Below are positions 13,071 through 28,896 of a DNA stretch of 64,000 nt, piece after piece. The stretch's first letter is position 1. Each line of letters starts with the position of its first letter. The stretch spans positions 26,879,666 through 26,943,665 of the forward strand of contig OX485807.1 of NCBI GenBank assembly GCA_950295325.1, read 5' to 3'. The position numbers and the translations under genes were made by a program. The DNA is from Polytrichum commune. Taxonomy: Eukaryota > Streptophyta > Polytrichopsida > Polytrichales > Polytrichaceae. A model generated the notes under the pieces. The model was not told the origin of the DNA, searched no databases, and saw only the letters and a list, made by a program, of their open reading frames with translations.

Positions 13071-15900
13071 TTTCTGTAGATGTAATCACGTATGGTCATA
13101 CTGGTGACATATATACCTCCATTCCTGATATTGCCCCATTTTCCACTCAATTTGCATCTATGCTTTTTATCGTTGCTTCATTAGCAACTTCTAAAGGTGA
13201 TTTCTGGAAAGGAGGTTTTATAGGCCTAATGGGAGAGATCCAATACAATGTCTTAGTGTTGTCCAACAAAACATTCCAGCATAAATTTAAAATTATACAC
13301 AGCTTTGGCTTAGCCTGCTTCTAAGGGTGTTTCTCCGATAATATAACACAATAAATCAACCCCAGCTAAGGGCGATGATTTCCCGGCTTGGTCATACCTG
13401 GTGGATACCCTGGTGAGGTTAGGGGGTTTTTTTTAACCTTTTCTTTTGCCTTTGGTAATCCTTTAAAAGAAAGCCTCTTATACTCCTTGATTTTTGCAGC
13501 CATTGGACTTATTATTAGTGCATGGCACGTCTTTCCAACATTACAGAAGCTGCAAAAAATCTAGTATTTGCATGATCTCAGATAGGACTGTTTATTGCTT
13601 CTTTAGAAATTCATTGTAGTCAGTGTGCTGCCTGATTTATCCTTCTTCCATCATTCCCTAGTCAGTCCATCAATTATAAGCTGTGGTTTTCATACAGGAG
13701 GTTCCAAAAGGATTCACATCCATATTGCATTTCGATACGAATGCATTTCATGAAAGTTTATTGCAATCTACTTGATTATAAAGTCAAGGGTGAAAAATAT
13801 ACTTAGTTTTTTTTTTGGGGGGGGGGGGGGGAAGGGGGGGTTGCAGATCGAGAAAGTTCAAAACTCGGACACAGCAAGAGCGATACTGGCGTTCATTACG
13901 GCCAAAGTATTGACAATGTGTCTCACCAACTACAAAACCGCAACCCAAGTACTACACAGGAAATCTTTCAAATAGAAGACGAGGACAGCTAGGACCACCT
14001 TCAACTGCATACTGTCCTTAAGAGAGAAGAGAAGCTGGTAACATGCGCTTCCACATCCAATACTCAACATTTCAGTGTTGAGGGGCCCAGGCAAAGACAA
14101 CACAAGTGGGAAACGTAGATGTAACCTGTGGGGTTTGAGTGTGTTTCATGCAAAGTATTTCAAGTTGATCAACAACAAATATCACTTGAAGGACTAATTT
14201 ACAGAAAGAGTTTCAGATTGACTAGCACTTGTGTTCATCTGGCGGGGGTCTTGGGGGGCCAGGTGAAGCCCAAAATCACACCTTGTATATTGATCTTCGT
14301 GGAATGACCCGACAATAGGGTTTATTATGGCGTACAACAAGTTCCAACGTGTCCGCGCGCATGGAAAGACAATGATGCAAGCATTGTGATCTTAAAGCCC
14401 AAGCTACCTAGGGTTATGGAGACTTGTGTAAGTGTACTTGCAAAGCATGGTGTATTTGATATTCGCTAGTACATAAGGGCATGGGTGAAAGGAATGCTTG
14501 ATGATGTATATGATGTATTGATGTTAGGTCACAAATACAGTAATGAAAGTGGAGTTGAGAAACTTATGACTAATTTCCTACCAAAGCATGTGCATAGTTG
14601 TTGCATTCTACATGGGTTGCGGAGTTGTGCAATTTGAAGTACGTACAAGCAATCCCAACTAGTGTTGGTCAGTGATGAAGTTTCAACCAATGGTTATGGA
14701 TTGTGGAAGTTGTGGAGAAACCATTAATGTCATGTTGTAAATTTGAATATCTTGATAAACATCACATTATGAATATGTTAACGGTCAATAGTGGGTGATT
14801 CAACATTTTGGGTATAAATCTCACAATTATCTTATCTTTGTTTTTAATGCTATTGCTATACCAAAAGCGGAGAGTGACTATGAATCATTGAATTAAAAAA
14901 TACACCAATAAAATTTAAGTGATGATTTCTTATTATACATTATCTTAACCCTTGAGATTCAAGAATTTATTATGAACATGTGTATCTCCATAACTTGAAA
15001 GATATCAATTAAATAACTATATTTAGAAGTTTCTAGGTGTGGGAATCAATTTAACAGTCATCTATTAAAATTCTAAAAACCCTTAGTTACCGATTGACCA
15101 TAACCATGTGATACCTCATCACAACACATGAAATCAGCCAACAACGACCTCCAAACAAACAAGAGTATTGAATCTCCCTACTATAGGTATTGACAAATTA
15201 ACCCTTAACTTCCCCAACAACCCATTTTTGGTTGATGAATAAATTCTTCCCTATGTTAACCCCACCTAACTCATTCATCCACAAAAAAAAAGCTATAAAC
15301 ATCAAGCCAACATGGATTTCTACCCATAGACACATGAGCCGTGTATTTTTGAAGATGATTTGGAAGTGTAAAAAATATCAAAGTGGGAAGTAGCCGTGTT
15401 TTTGTGTGTTATGAGCTCGTATACACTTGTCATCTCTACTTCAGTACATGTAAAGTTCTATTTTTTGTGTCTAAGTCAAGATCTCTTGGACATGGATCTC
15501 TTGTTGGGAGACCTAGTAGCAATGCCTGACAACCCTCAATAAGGGATGAACCTTGTAGTTTCACAGTATTTGAATCCATTGGGAGGTGAGGCTATTTTAT
15601 AATAATAATATTCAAGAAAAGTGAGATTGTGTGCTTTTAATTTTTTCTTGTTTCACTGTATTTCAATCCATTGGTAGGTGATACAAAATTCAGGAAAAAG
15701 AAGATAGTGTACTTTTAAGTTTTTCTTTTCATTCCTTTATGAGTTCAAAGTCTTATGTTATTCACGGTGTTGTACTAACGGAAGTTTATATCCATGATAC
15801 GGTGAAATTGGCTTGAGATTATTCAAGATCAAACAATCAACTAGAGTGTAGTGTGAAGTGCTAGAGAATTGTAACATGATTTTGTTCACCAAGTTCCTGG
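13071..15900. other. intergenic: NHX 3' region and repeat-derived DNA
   Basis: No supported gene. The first few hundred bases probably include the NHX 3' UTR. A T-run followed by a long G-run lies at 13,807-13,840. A short tandem duplication of about 90 bp (15,555-15,640 and 15,650-15,730) shares the core TATTTGAATCCATTGG(G/T)AGGTGA. The rest is AT-rich without recognisable coding potential. Confidence 0.5.
13807..13840 (+). repeat. T10-G15-AA-G7 homopolymer tract
   Basis: Ten T, then fifteen G, AA and seven G. One of about eight long mononucleotide C/G tracts in the window. It can form a G-quadruplex in principle, and its exact length is prone to sequencing error. Confidence 0.9.
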
Positions 15901-15949
15901 ATTTAAGCCCACCCAAGCAACTGTAGTTGAGACATGATACAATTCTGGC

Positions 15950-20371
<4,422 letters not shown>

Positions 20372-20379
20372 TGGTAAGT

Positions 20380-23200
20380 AACAAATACACCACTAATCAC
20401 TTGCATAATGTCTTTAGTTTCATACTACATAAGGTTATGCCCCCTTCCCACTTGACTTTAGCTAAGCCTAAAAGTTGGTTTTAAAAACACGGCCTTCACA
20501 CCCTCGACACTATCTAGTCCCAAGCCTAGTTGGCAAATGTCATGGCATGGTTTAAAAGTGGAGGTTTTAAGCCTCAAGCACCGACCCTCTCATCGGTACC
20601 TAGAGATGAGGCAAGAATGTAGGACCTTTAAAAGTGTCGCCTCCCGCCGCTGTGATTGATTGCTTTTAGTCTTAGCTACGAGGGCACAAGGAGCTCCATT
20701 AACCAAAACCGATGGTAAGATATATGAGTAGTGAGGCATGGGATGGGACAAAAACTATCCAACATTCATTGCTTGGTAGATAAATCAATGAACATGTGTG
20801 AAAGCTACTTAACTATAAACCTACTTAAAAATCTCCGGAGCAAGTTCTTTTAGATGCGTTGGGATAGCCAGATGCCTTCACCATAAGAGAGTTTTACCCA
20901 GTTTTTAGGAAAAACTTTTGGTTATTTGGTAAAGTTAGGTATTAGACTACTTCATGAACAACTTATGTTAAAAGGTACAAGATAAGCGGGCATAATTCAA
21001 CTACGTATCTTAATTAAACACCTATCTGTTTAAGTGGTATGTGGTTACAAGAATGGACACCAAAAAGAGACGTGTTTAGAAGAGAATGAATTACTTCTTC
21101 AAATGTTATTAAGTATCGTAGGTTCAATAGTCACTGTATAATTGGGAGACCTATTTGATCATTTAAGATTAAATAGCATTCTCACATTCATAATGCAGTC
21201 AAGGTATTCATGAGCTACAAAAGTGTCGAGGAAAATGGCTCAGCCTTGATTTTGGTTTTGTTAATCATCTCGTCATAATCCGATTTAAGTTAACATATAC
21301 AACTCTGAAATTTACATTCAAGTGGGTGCAGAGTTTTAAAAGCATTTGACGTAGGCCCATAGTAGTTTGATGAAGAGAGCGAAAACCTGCCCCACGCGGC
21401 TCGCACGTTTGAATCTAGACAATTGATCGCTGTAAACTAATTCGAATATCTGGCATTATTTACAAGGTCAAATTAGCTTTTCAGAGGTAACTGTATGCTA
21501 TGTCCTATACTTATTATGGTTTTACCCAGCAACCTTGATAACCTGCAGGATGTCCATACTCTCTATGATAACGTAGGCCCATAGTAGTTTTGATGAGAAA
21601 TTCTAACATTCCAGCGTTCCTATCTTTTAAGATTTAAGATTGGAAACAAATCCAAATAGGAACATCCTGAATGGCATTTACGAGCGTTCTCATAGTTCTG
21701 GAACACTACTAAATTTGTAAATTGCGTGACATGGTATCATCATTCCAGCTCCAAAGACTGGAGCCATACAAATTTAAGATACAGAGAAGAATTATCTAGC
21801 AAAATGAAATGGATGCACATCGTTCATTCTCAATACTAGTGTTATAGAGTCGACCCACACTGCTACATACAAGACCACTACACCTTTCTCGAATATCAAC
21901 ATACCCATTCTGACAAAGATAACATGAATCACCATAACCGGTCCTATTCTGACAAGCATAAAAAGGAGACGTTTGTGTAACAAAATGGAAACCAAGTCAA
22001 CTAATCTGTAAGTTTAATTTGGGGAGTGTAAGTTCTCACGAAACAAAATTTTATAAGAAAATGAGGAACAAGAATGATCTGCCTTGGGCAACCCCGCAGA
22101 TATTGTTTGCACCAGAAAGAGTGCAGACAATTGCCAATAACTTGAACCCAGTTCTGCGACGCCCATCGTAGGATCCTGTCACACGTGAAAATAATCACTC
22201 AGAATTCCGGTGGAAGTGAGGCCACTCAACCCATCAAACAGATATCTTGGTTTAGGTGAGGGAAAGAACACAAGTTGGCTACATTCCGAATCTTACAGCG
22301 GCTCATATGAAGCAACCCAAAAAGCATTAAAATATAATGGTGGTCATCTCCAGACCTAATTAGGGTTACAATTTTCTAAAACCCCCAAAAACCCCTGGAG
22401 AGCGGCAGGCAGGACGCTCTTATGGAGATCAACAGTCCAATCCATTAAAAAAAGCCAAACAGTCTGCATTTCCAATTACTGGAAGCCTACAGACTAGGGC
22501 TCATCCACTAAAAGAAGTCTTACAAAACGAGAAACTTCTACTACATCCCAAAGAAATTGCTACAGAAACAGGTGAGACATTCTAATAACCGGAGATTCAC
22601 AATAATTTTTACAATATATACCAAGCCCTAGTCCGATGTACATCCCTAGCCCCCCCAAGTCACTCAAGTCATTGTCTCTGGTAGTTAGATATGGGATACA
22701 AAATATCACTCGTCTCTTTCACATGAAAGATGTATATGGGGTACATGGTGGGATTTACGAGTAATAATTGTAAAGCGTGAGGAAGCGTCACATTTCAAAC
22801 CAAAACTATGTCACCATTGTATATTAAAAAATTCTTGCGCAGGAAGAATGAGGTAGCTAAACGATTAACGGCAACCACCGCCAGAGACAGCTCATGAAAA
22901 GTCTAAGAGGGCTGACCTAAACACTACTACAAGAGATTGAATGCTCATGGAAAATCTATAACCTAACGATTAAATGTTTGACCTCAGACAAAGCATTGCG
23001 GAAGGCCATCGATAAATTCTTGTTATTCTAGCTCATTTTTTGATTGATGAATGACACGACTCACACAAGGGTTAGAAAAGACATTTTGCATGACAAAACT
23101 CCTTGAAATCAAGCATGACAAAACTCCTTGTAATCAAGGATGACATGGGAAAACTGCCAAAGAGGCGAATAAACCTAAACCTACAATGCTCTTCGAAGTC
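20380..23200. other. intergenic: repeat fragments between CDC48C-like and eL14
   Basis: No supported gene. It carries an interspersed repeat (21,455-21,570) whose inverted partner lies at 26.5 kb, and an 18-bp direct repeat GTAGGCCCATAGTAGTTT at 21,350 and 21,573, about 222 bp apart, bracketing that repeat. 22.0-23.3 kb is unremarkable and may include the 3' UTR of the minus-strand eL14 gene. Confidence 0.5.
21455..21571 (+). repeat. interspersed repeat, copy 1 (inverted partner at 26.5 kb)
   Basis: Matches the reverse complement of about 26,515-26,635 with shared landmarks ATTATTTACAAGGTCAAA, TTATGGTTTTACCC(A/G)GCAACC and AACCT(G/A)CAGGATGT in the same order. It is flanked by a direct repeat (GTAGGCCCATAGTAGTTT) that could be an insertion-related duplication, though a target-site duplication of that length would be unusual. 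Confidence 0.65.
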
Positions 23201-23372
23201 TAAGCCTTATCAGGTACCTGTTTGACTTCCAGCAGCTATAGCCGCTGACAGCTGATTGAAAATCTCAGAACTCAGTTACCCTATAAAATCAGAGATCAAT
23301 TTCTGAAAGGAATTAAACCCTAATAGAAACCTAACGATAGCAAAAGGAAGCCAAACCTGCAATGTTACAAGT

Positions 23373-23774
23373 TTAAGCCTTCTCCTTCCTGAGCTTTCCA
23401 AGTTCCCTCTTAACGACGGAGCTCCTCTTGATGCGGGCAACCATGACCTTGAAGCGGTCAAAGTCATTCAACCCAGCTCTCCGGGTGCGCACAGCAAGCT
23501 TGCGGCCCCAAGAGCTGTTCTCCCACTTGTTGTAAACATCACCGGCCTCCACGGCCTTCTTGAGTTCCTTCTTCTTGGGCATCCTGGGGATCTCGATGGT
23601 GATGTCGGTGAGGGAGAGACGCTTGAAGTTGATCTGAGTCCTCACCATGTCGGGGGAGTCTACCAGCGCCCTGTTTTGGTCCACCACGTCCACGATGACC
23701 ACCAACTTCCCGTACTGAGGGCCATAGTTGATCAAGGCAACGCGCCCGATCTCAACAAAGCGTCTGAACACCAT
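23373..23774 (-). CDS. RPL14: 60S ribosomal protein L14 (eL14), intronless
   Basis: Structural protein of the cytosolic large ribosomal subunit. One uninterrupted frame of 133 aa, the usual length of plant eL14. It begins [18 protein letters not shown] and contains [15 protein letters not shown], the KOW-like core, followed by [20 protein letters not shown] and a basic tail ending LRKEKA. The ATG lies in the strong context ACCATGG. A telo-box-like AAACCCTAA lies about 120-130 bp upstream of the ATG, as in many plant ribosomal-protein promoters. The absence of introns could mean a retrocopy, but I see no poly(A) tail scar and no frame damage, so it looks functional. Confidence 0.95.
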   Translation of the reverse strand: MVFRRFVEIGRVALINYGPQYGKLVVIVDVVDQNRALVDSPDMVRTQINFKRLSLTDITIEIPRMPKKKELKKAVEAGDVYNKWENSSWGRKLAVRTRRAGLNDFDRFKVMVARIKRSSVVKRELGKLRKEKA

Positions 23775-23893
23775 GGTTGCTGCTGGAAGAGCAAGCAGAC
23801 AGACAAAGCTCTGGCTATGGCGGAGCTGTGGCGGCTCTTCGCTGCGAAAGAGCTTGCCCTATGCCCTTCCTCTCTCTTTAGGCCCCCTTCTCC

Positions 23894-23902
23894 AAACCCT
23901 AA
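23894..23902 (-). promoter_or_regulatory. telo-box (AAACCCTAA) upstream of eL14
   Basis: Exact AAACCCTAA on the plus strand, TTAGGGTTT on the eL14 strand, about 120 bp before the eL14 ATG. Telo-boxes are recurrent in plant ribosomal-protein and translation-factor promoters, so the position is meaningful. Function is inferred. Confidence 0.6.
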
Positions 23903-24809
23903 TTCCAGATCCCGCCTATCCAGGTCCCCAAATCCCCCAAAATCGTATCTACGTATATGTTCATGAATGTACGGTGTCCCTATACCATACGGTTCAGCAG
24001 GAGCCCCGGTGAAAGGGTCTACACCTAATTAGGTTAATGGGTTATTCATCCCATCTTAACCCCTATAGCATGTAAGTCTCGGGGGGGCACTCCCTTGTAT
24101 ATTTTGCATACACCTGCGATAATGACCTATTAAAATGGGGGCTATTTACCTATATGAAAGGATTATAAGGGATGCTAATTTTTGAAATAATGGTAAATTG
24201 TTGTGATTATTTGCACCCTATTGGTAATTATAAATTCTTGGATGGTTGATTTTATGGTACCCTATATTACTTATATGTAATTTTTTTCCCCTGATTGCCC
24301 CAATTCCTTAAAGTGTATGATACAGTAGAATTATCGTTAGAAGCACGTGTACAGAGTAAGAGAAACAAACACTTACTAGGGTTCAGGGTTCAGGGTCACA
24401 CTGAAGTCCGGGGAAAGCAAAACACTAAACAATAACAGCAAAAGATTGCAATTACATGTCATTAAGCAACACGAGCCAACAAATAAAAGTTGTGTTGGAT
24501 AACAAAGTTAGAAACCTTGAGGTCTTAGGGAACAGGCCAGCCACATGTGTCTCAAAGTCACATTTACAAGGTTTGCAGAAGCCCTACAATTGATGCCTTG
24601 ATCTTCCAATCCTACACATTGGAGGAAAATCCCTCGCCATGCAAGCAAAATCCACCTAAACTAGCTAGGCTACCATTTACACATGTGGGAGATATGAGGG
24701 TACTTGAACTGAAATGACTACTACAGATTTCAAGGTATACTAATGATCATTCAGCCCTTTTTCCAAATTATATCTCTACATGTGTGAGATAGTACAAATT
24801 TAGCAGGTT

Positions 24810-25154
24810 TTATTTTTTATTTGAAATGAACTCATTCAATGAGTTTGCATCTACCTCATTTAAGGTGTAGATTTTGCTAGTTGATTCATACACTAGAGAC
24901 ACAGTTGAGATAATAGCATCCACATCAACCCACACACAGTCACTCTCAACATACTTATATTTGTTGAGACCCGACTGTTTTTTGAACCAATGGAGGTAAG
25001 CCATAGCAGTTGGGAAGAGCGTTTCTCTATTTCCGTTCTGGACTGCACGTTTCATCAAGTCAATGGGTTGCCAACAATTGCCCCACTTAGTACCAACCTT
25101 CACCCTTATCTTTTGAACCCTTCCTATATGGAACATGCCATATTTTGGTGGCAA
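24810..25154 (-). CDS. hypothetical 114-aa frame, probably a transposon fragment
   Basis: Open for 114 codons from MPPKYGMFHIGR to EFISNKK. Composition looks protein-like (mixed hydrophobic and charged residues, W and C present) rather than random, but I recognise no family. It lies beside the C-tract repeat at 25.35 kb, so it may be part of the same element. It could equally be a chance ORF. Confidence 0.2.
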   Translation of the reverse strand: MPPKYGMFHIGRVQKIRVKVGTKWGNCWQPIDLMKRAVQNGNRETLFPTAMAYLHWFKKQSGLNKYKYVESDCVWVDVDAIISTVSLVYESTSKIYTLNEVDANSLNEFISNKK

Positions 25155-25319
25155 AGTATTTAATTTTTGAAACTATCGCTTTTTCTCCATGCTATTTTAT
25201 ATGTACCACTTAGGTAATTTAATCATGTTTTGTCAAATGTTATATTACATATAATCATGTTTCATAATACTAGAGCACCCTATACTACATCTAATAATTT
25301 TACAAATTTTACGCCAAAT

Positions 25320-25395
25320 TTTTATACAAGACCCTATATTTTATCGCACGTAGTTCCTACGTTTTTCGCCAGTGCCCCCCCCCCCCCCCCCCCGA
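25320..25395 (+). repeat. interspersed repeat ending in a C-tract, copy 1
   Basis: The segment ACCCTATATTTTATCGCACG...TTTTCGCCAGTGC followed by about 18 C matches 48,935-49,000 (ACCCTACATTTTCTCGCACG...TTTTCGCCAGTGC plus about 11 C). Roughly 45 bp align at about 80% identity and both copies run into the homopolymer at the same base. That suggests one element family with a poly(C) terminus or internal C-tract. Confidence 0.65.
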
Positions 25396-25876
25396 GATGT
25401 AAGTTCATTCTAAAGTGTGTATTCTTTGATAATTATGGATGATATGAAATCTCCATTAAATTCTTAATATCAATTCTATGGGTGTTAGGAATAATAACCT
25501 TGCGGGACAACAAGGTATCACTATATCTATCAAAGAAATCACATCACAATCTATGTTCATGTGGTGCGTTTTCATATTACAATATTATGAGAGGCCCACA
25601 TTAGGTTCTAAACCTCTTTAGGAATTAGCTTCTAAATGTCTTTGGGGCCCGATTTGGACCTCTCATAAATCCATTAATTTGAAGTTGTAGAACATGATGA
25701 TATGTTATATGATGTAATATTTTTGGTAGATAGTGATAGTTTGTTGTCTTGGAAAGAATTTGGTGAAGATTTAATGTGTCATCCAGTATGAAAAGTGTGG
25801 AATGTCGATAAATTTAGCTTGGAGCAACCTACTTACACGTATTAGTGTAGCCTTCTTGGATTGGTGTGTCATATTT

Positions 25877-25880
<4 letters not shown>

Positions 25881-25911
<31 letters not shown>
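25881..25911. repeat. (TA)n microsatellite
   Basis: Uninterrupted TA dinucleotide run of about 15 units. A second (TA)n run lies at about 39,675-39,700. Confidence 0.9.
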
Positions 25912-25914
<3 letters not shown>

Positions 25915-26129
25915 ATGGTTGTTGAAGAGGCCCATATATTAAGAAAATATACTCTGACATGGTTAATTCACATATGTGCTACATAGGGCATGTGAACCCT
26001 GAGCCCTCAATCCTTTATTGGTGATCATTGATTTAAAAGTAAAAAAGGGACCAAGGTTTAGTCCAACTTTACAACATGTTGAATTGTATGGTTGGATCCT
26101 TCCATAGAATGCATAAAGATGATCATGAT

Positions 26130-26155
26130 GTGTGTGTGTGTGTGTGTGTGTGTGT
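26130..26155 (+). repeat. (TG)n microsatellite
   Basis: Uninterrupted TG dinucleotide run of about 13 units within AT-rich intergenic DNA. Confidence 0.9.
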
Positions 26156-26509
26156 AATGGATTGACTATCTAACAACTAAATATAATCAATTAAAATGTA
26201 ATTAAAAAAGTAGTATCTATTGTTTCATCTTATTTTGACATCACAACATTCAATTAATCAATGAGGATTCACAAACCCCTCATGAATATTAGTTATATTG
26301 AAAGTGCATTGACAAATTTGCCCATAGATTTGAGGTAACCAAGAAGTCCAAATTTTCAAACTATGTCCAATTATAAGAAAGACAACTCCAATGTAGCCAC
26401 CGGCATGAATTATGGTGTTGCTTCATTTTCAAGTTGGTCTAAATCTATATGTAATCCCGAAACAAACATTATGAGAACTAGAGGGGGTTTGATAACTATT
26501 GACTCCTTC

Positions 26510-26640
26510 AGAAGGTGAACACATAGTATGAACATCCTGTAGGTTATTAGGGTTGCCGGGTAAAACCATAACAAGGATATGGTGCAACATATAATTTATC
26601 TTCAAAAAGTTGTTTTGACCTTGTAAATAATAGAAACAAT
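26510..26640 (-). repeat. interspersed repeat, copy 2 (partner at 21.46 kb)
   Basis: Inverted copy of the repeat described at 21,455-21,571. Similarity is about 110-120 bp by eye with several small differences. Confidence 0.65.
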
Positions 26641-27259
26641 AATTAATATACATAACATTATTCAAATCCATAACGATGTTATGTGGGTCTGACAATATTC
26701 CACAAAATATTCCCAAAAATTATCCTTGTTCAATCCTAAATGTGGAGAATATTCCATGAAATACTGTCAATCCCACAGAGCATTGTTATGGATCTGAACA
26801 ATGTTATGACAACAACCAATTGTTTTGATTCAACTATTAGAGCTGGGTGGGCCATGTTTTAGCTCTCTCCCTCCAGCAGTAAGCTTAGGTCTGTGGCACT
26901 TGGGAGTGAATTCCAACAAGCTTGGACAGAGGACTTTACAACTAAAAATTGTGCTGCCTTGAATCTCAGTTTTTTTTGCCATTTGGTCATTTTGCTTCAG
27001 TAAGTGGAATCAGGGCTTGCCTATTGTTGTTAAATGGGTAAATGGGTGTGGCAACATATGTTTTCTATCAGTCTTGGCACAAAATGAATTGTTTTTTAGT
27101 GGGGTTGCCACATTACTAATTAAAACTGTGAAAACAATTACGTGGCACAGAAAAATTTTGGCACAGAAAAAATCCAATTAACAAACGGGGTCCCCTGTTG
27201 TTTGCCTTCCCCCAATTCCTAAAACTTGCAATGGCCACTTGTTCCGACTGGCCCACTTC

Positions 27260-27545
27260 TTGGAGGACATGAAACACACGATTCGAACAAGATGGTTAGA
27301 AATCCAGTTAGTAGTTGTAGCCATTTTCCTCATAATTTTTGGAATTCATGTGAGTATCTCATTCTCAACCACATGTCTCTTTGGTATCTGTTCTAGGAGC
27401 CACACCCAACCACAGATCACTCAAATGTCCAAGTAACCATATAAGGATTGTCAACCTTAGTGATTTGCAACTGCTAACACATGAGACAATTCCCAATTGG
27501 ATCTAATGACCAAATTTGTTTATGGAATGGGTGTGCCCATAACGA
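27260..27545 (+). repeat. interspersed repeat fragment shared with 49.2 kb and 55.5 kb
   Basis: The part 27,265-27,435 resembles 55,455-55,735; landmarks are ATGAAACAC(A/G)C, TAATTTTTGGA, CATGTCT(C/T)TTTGGT and the CTCAAAT(G/A)T end. The part 27,455-27,540 resembles 49,180-49,260 (GAGACAATTCCC followed by GATC(T/C)AA). These are three partial copies of one element, probably a retrotransposon or an old MITE. No coding domain was recognised. Confidence 0.55.
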
Positions 27546-28896
27546 AAATGACAATGACAATGAAGGTTAGACATATTAAAATGCATGCCTACTGAACATC
27601 TATGATGTCTCAGAAACACTGACGTTGTGTGAGTGTATCTGAGAAAAATAATTTTCTGAAGCAGAGTATGGGGCCTTCATGGGAAAGTAGCAAATGATGT
27701 TGCTAGAACATTTCTGGTACATCCCACGATCATACTTCATTCAGTCAAACAAAACTACATTTGCAACTACTCCACAGCCTTGCTACAAACTCCCTAAATT
27801 TTCATAGATGGTAGATGGCCTCATTCTTGTTAGAGTTTTAGTCAGACACTACATTTGAGTGTAGTCTAAGCACAGAAACCAAAAACACTAGTTTATAAGA
27901 GAATGGGAAACATAAATCGGGACCTATATGATCATATCAGAAGAGAGTTTTCACCTTCATAGTGAATGAGATATTCATGAGCTTGGAAAGCATGAGGGCA
28001 ATGCCTACAGCATCCATTTGCATTTGCAAATTTAGTATCCCAACAGTATTGGGCTAATTGGAAGAAGTATCCCATTTGAGACCCATCTACCTTAGGTGGG
28101 TAGTTTGAAACCCTAAGTCAATGGGGAATCCCAACACTTACTCTCCAAACAATCTACAGCTGCTTACAACAAACACTGAGGACAGATGAAACTTTTTATG
28201 GTAATGTTTTACTTTCCAGTGTTTTGACTGCCTTTCATTTTGGTAACCAGTGTGACACTCCTACACATGTAAGAGTAGACAATCTGGCCACAGTTTATAG
28301 CTGTGATCACAATTCAGTAAATTTCTTCACCAAAGCTTGCTACCATAATGATTGTCACCTCGAACTTTGGTTCCCATGTTTTCCATTTCACCGGAAAACC
28401 ATCAAGAGATGAAATTGCCAGACTATAGTTCAATCTGCAACTCTGCATTAATTAACAGCATTTGACTCTTTGCAGCACAACAACCAAGTTGCGACCAGAA
28501 TAATTAACATTATGCCACATTGATGCCTTGTTTCCTTTCATAGGAGGTGAATAGGACACCTCCTTCAATCTGTACACAATTCACAGTGAATATACTCACC
28601 TACAGTTCATACTCACCCTTGACAATTCCCTGCAGAGTAGGAAAGGCCAAAATCACAAAAGCTAACAATTATGTTCACACCACATCGATACCCTATGTTC
28701 AGGTCTGATTGGGCACCTCTCTGCCTAAATTCATTTTCCACATCTTTGACGAGGTTACAAGCTATTACATGACGACATGTGGCAAATTTAAAAGCAAGAA
28801 AGTAAAATTATGCCTAATCTGATCTGCACTAAGTGTGTACTGCACAAAGTCATGAAGGTGTAGGTCATATGTGCAACAAAATAGTCTGAAATGGAA

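Larger units (their letters stand above)
24000..28890. other. intergenic: repeat-rich, no supported gene
   Basis: AT-rich. Contains a 114-codon minus-strand frame (24,810-25,154), a C-tract-associated repeat (25,320-25,395), a (TA)n run (~25,881-25,911), a (TG)n run (~26,130-26,155) and repeat fragments at 26.5 and 27.3 kb that recur elsewhere in the window. The last kilobase may include the 3' UTR of the minus-strand SPL2-like gene. Confidence 0.5.

Noticed and set aside
23676-24012. Plus-strand frames opposite the eL14 start
   Set aside because: They overlap the eL14 coding strand and promoter antisense and show no domain.
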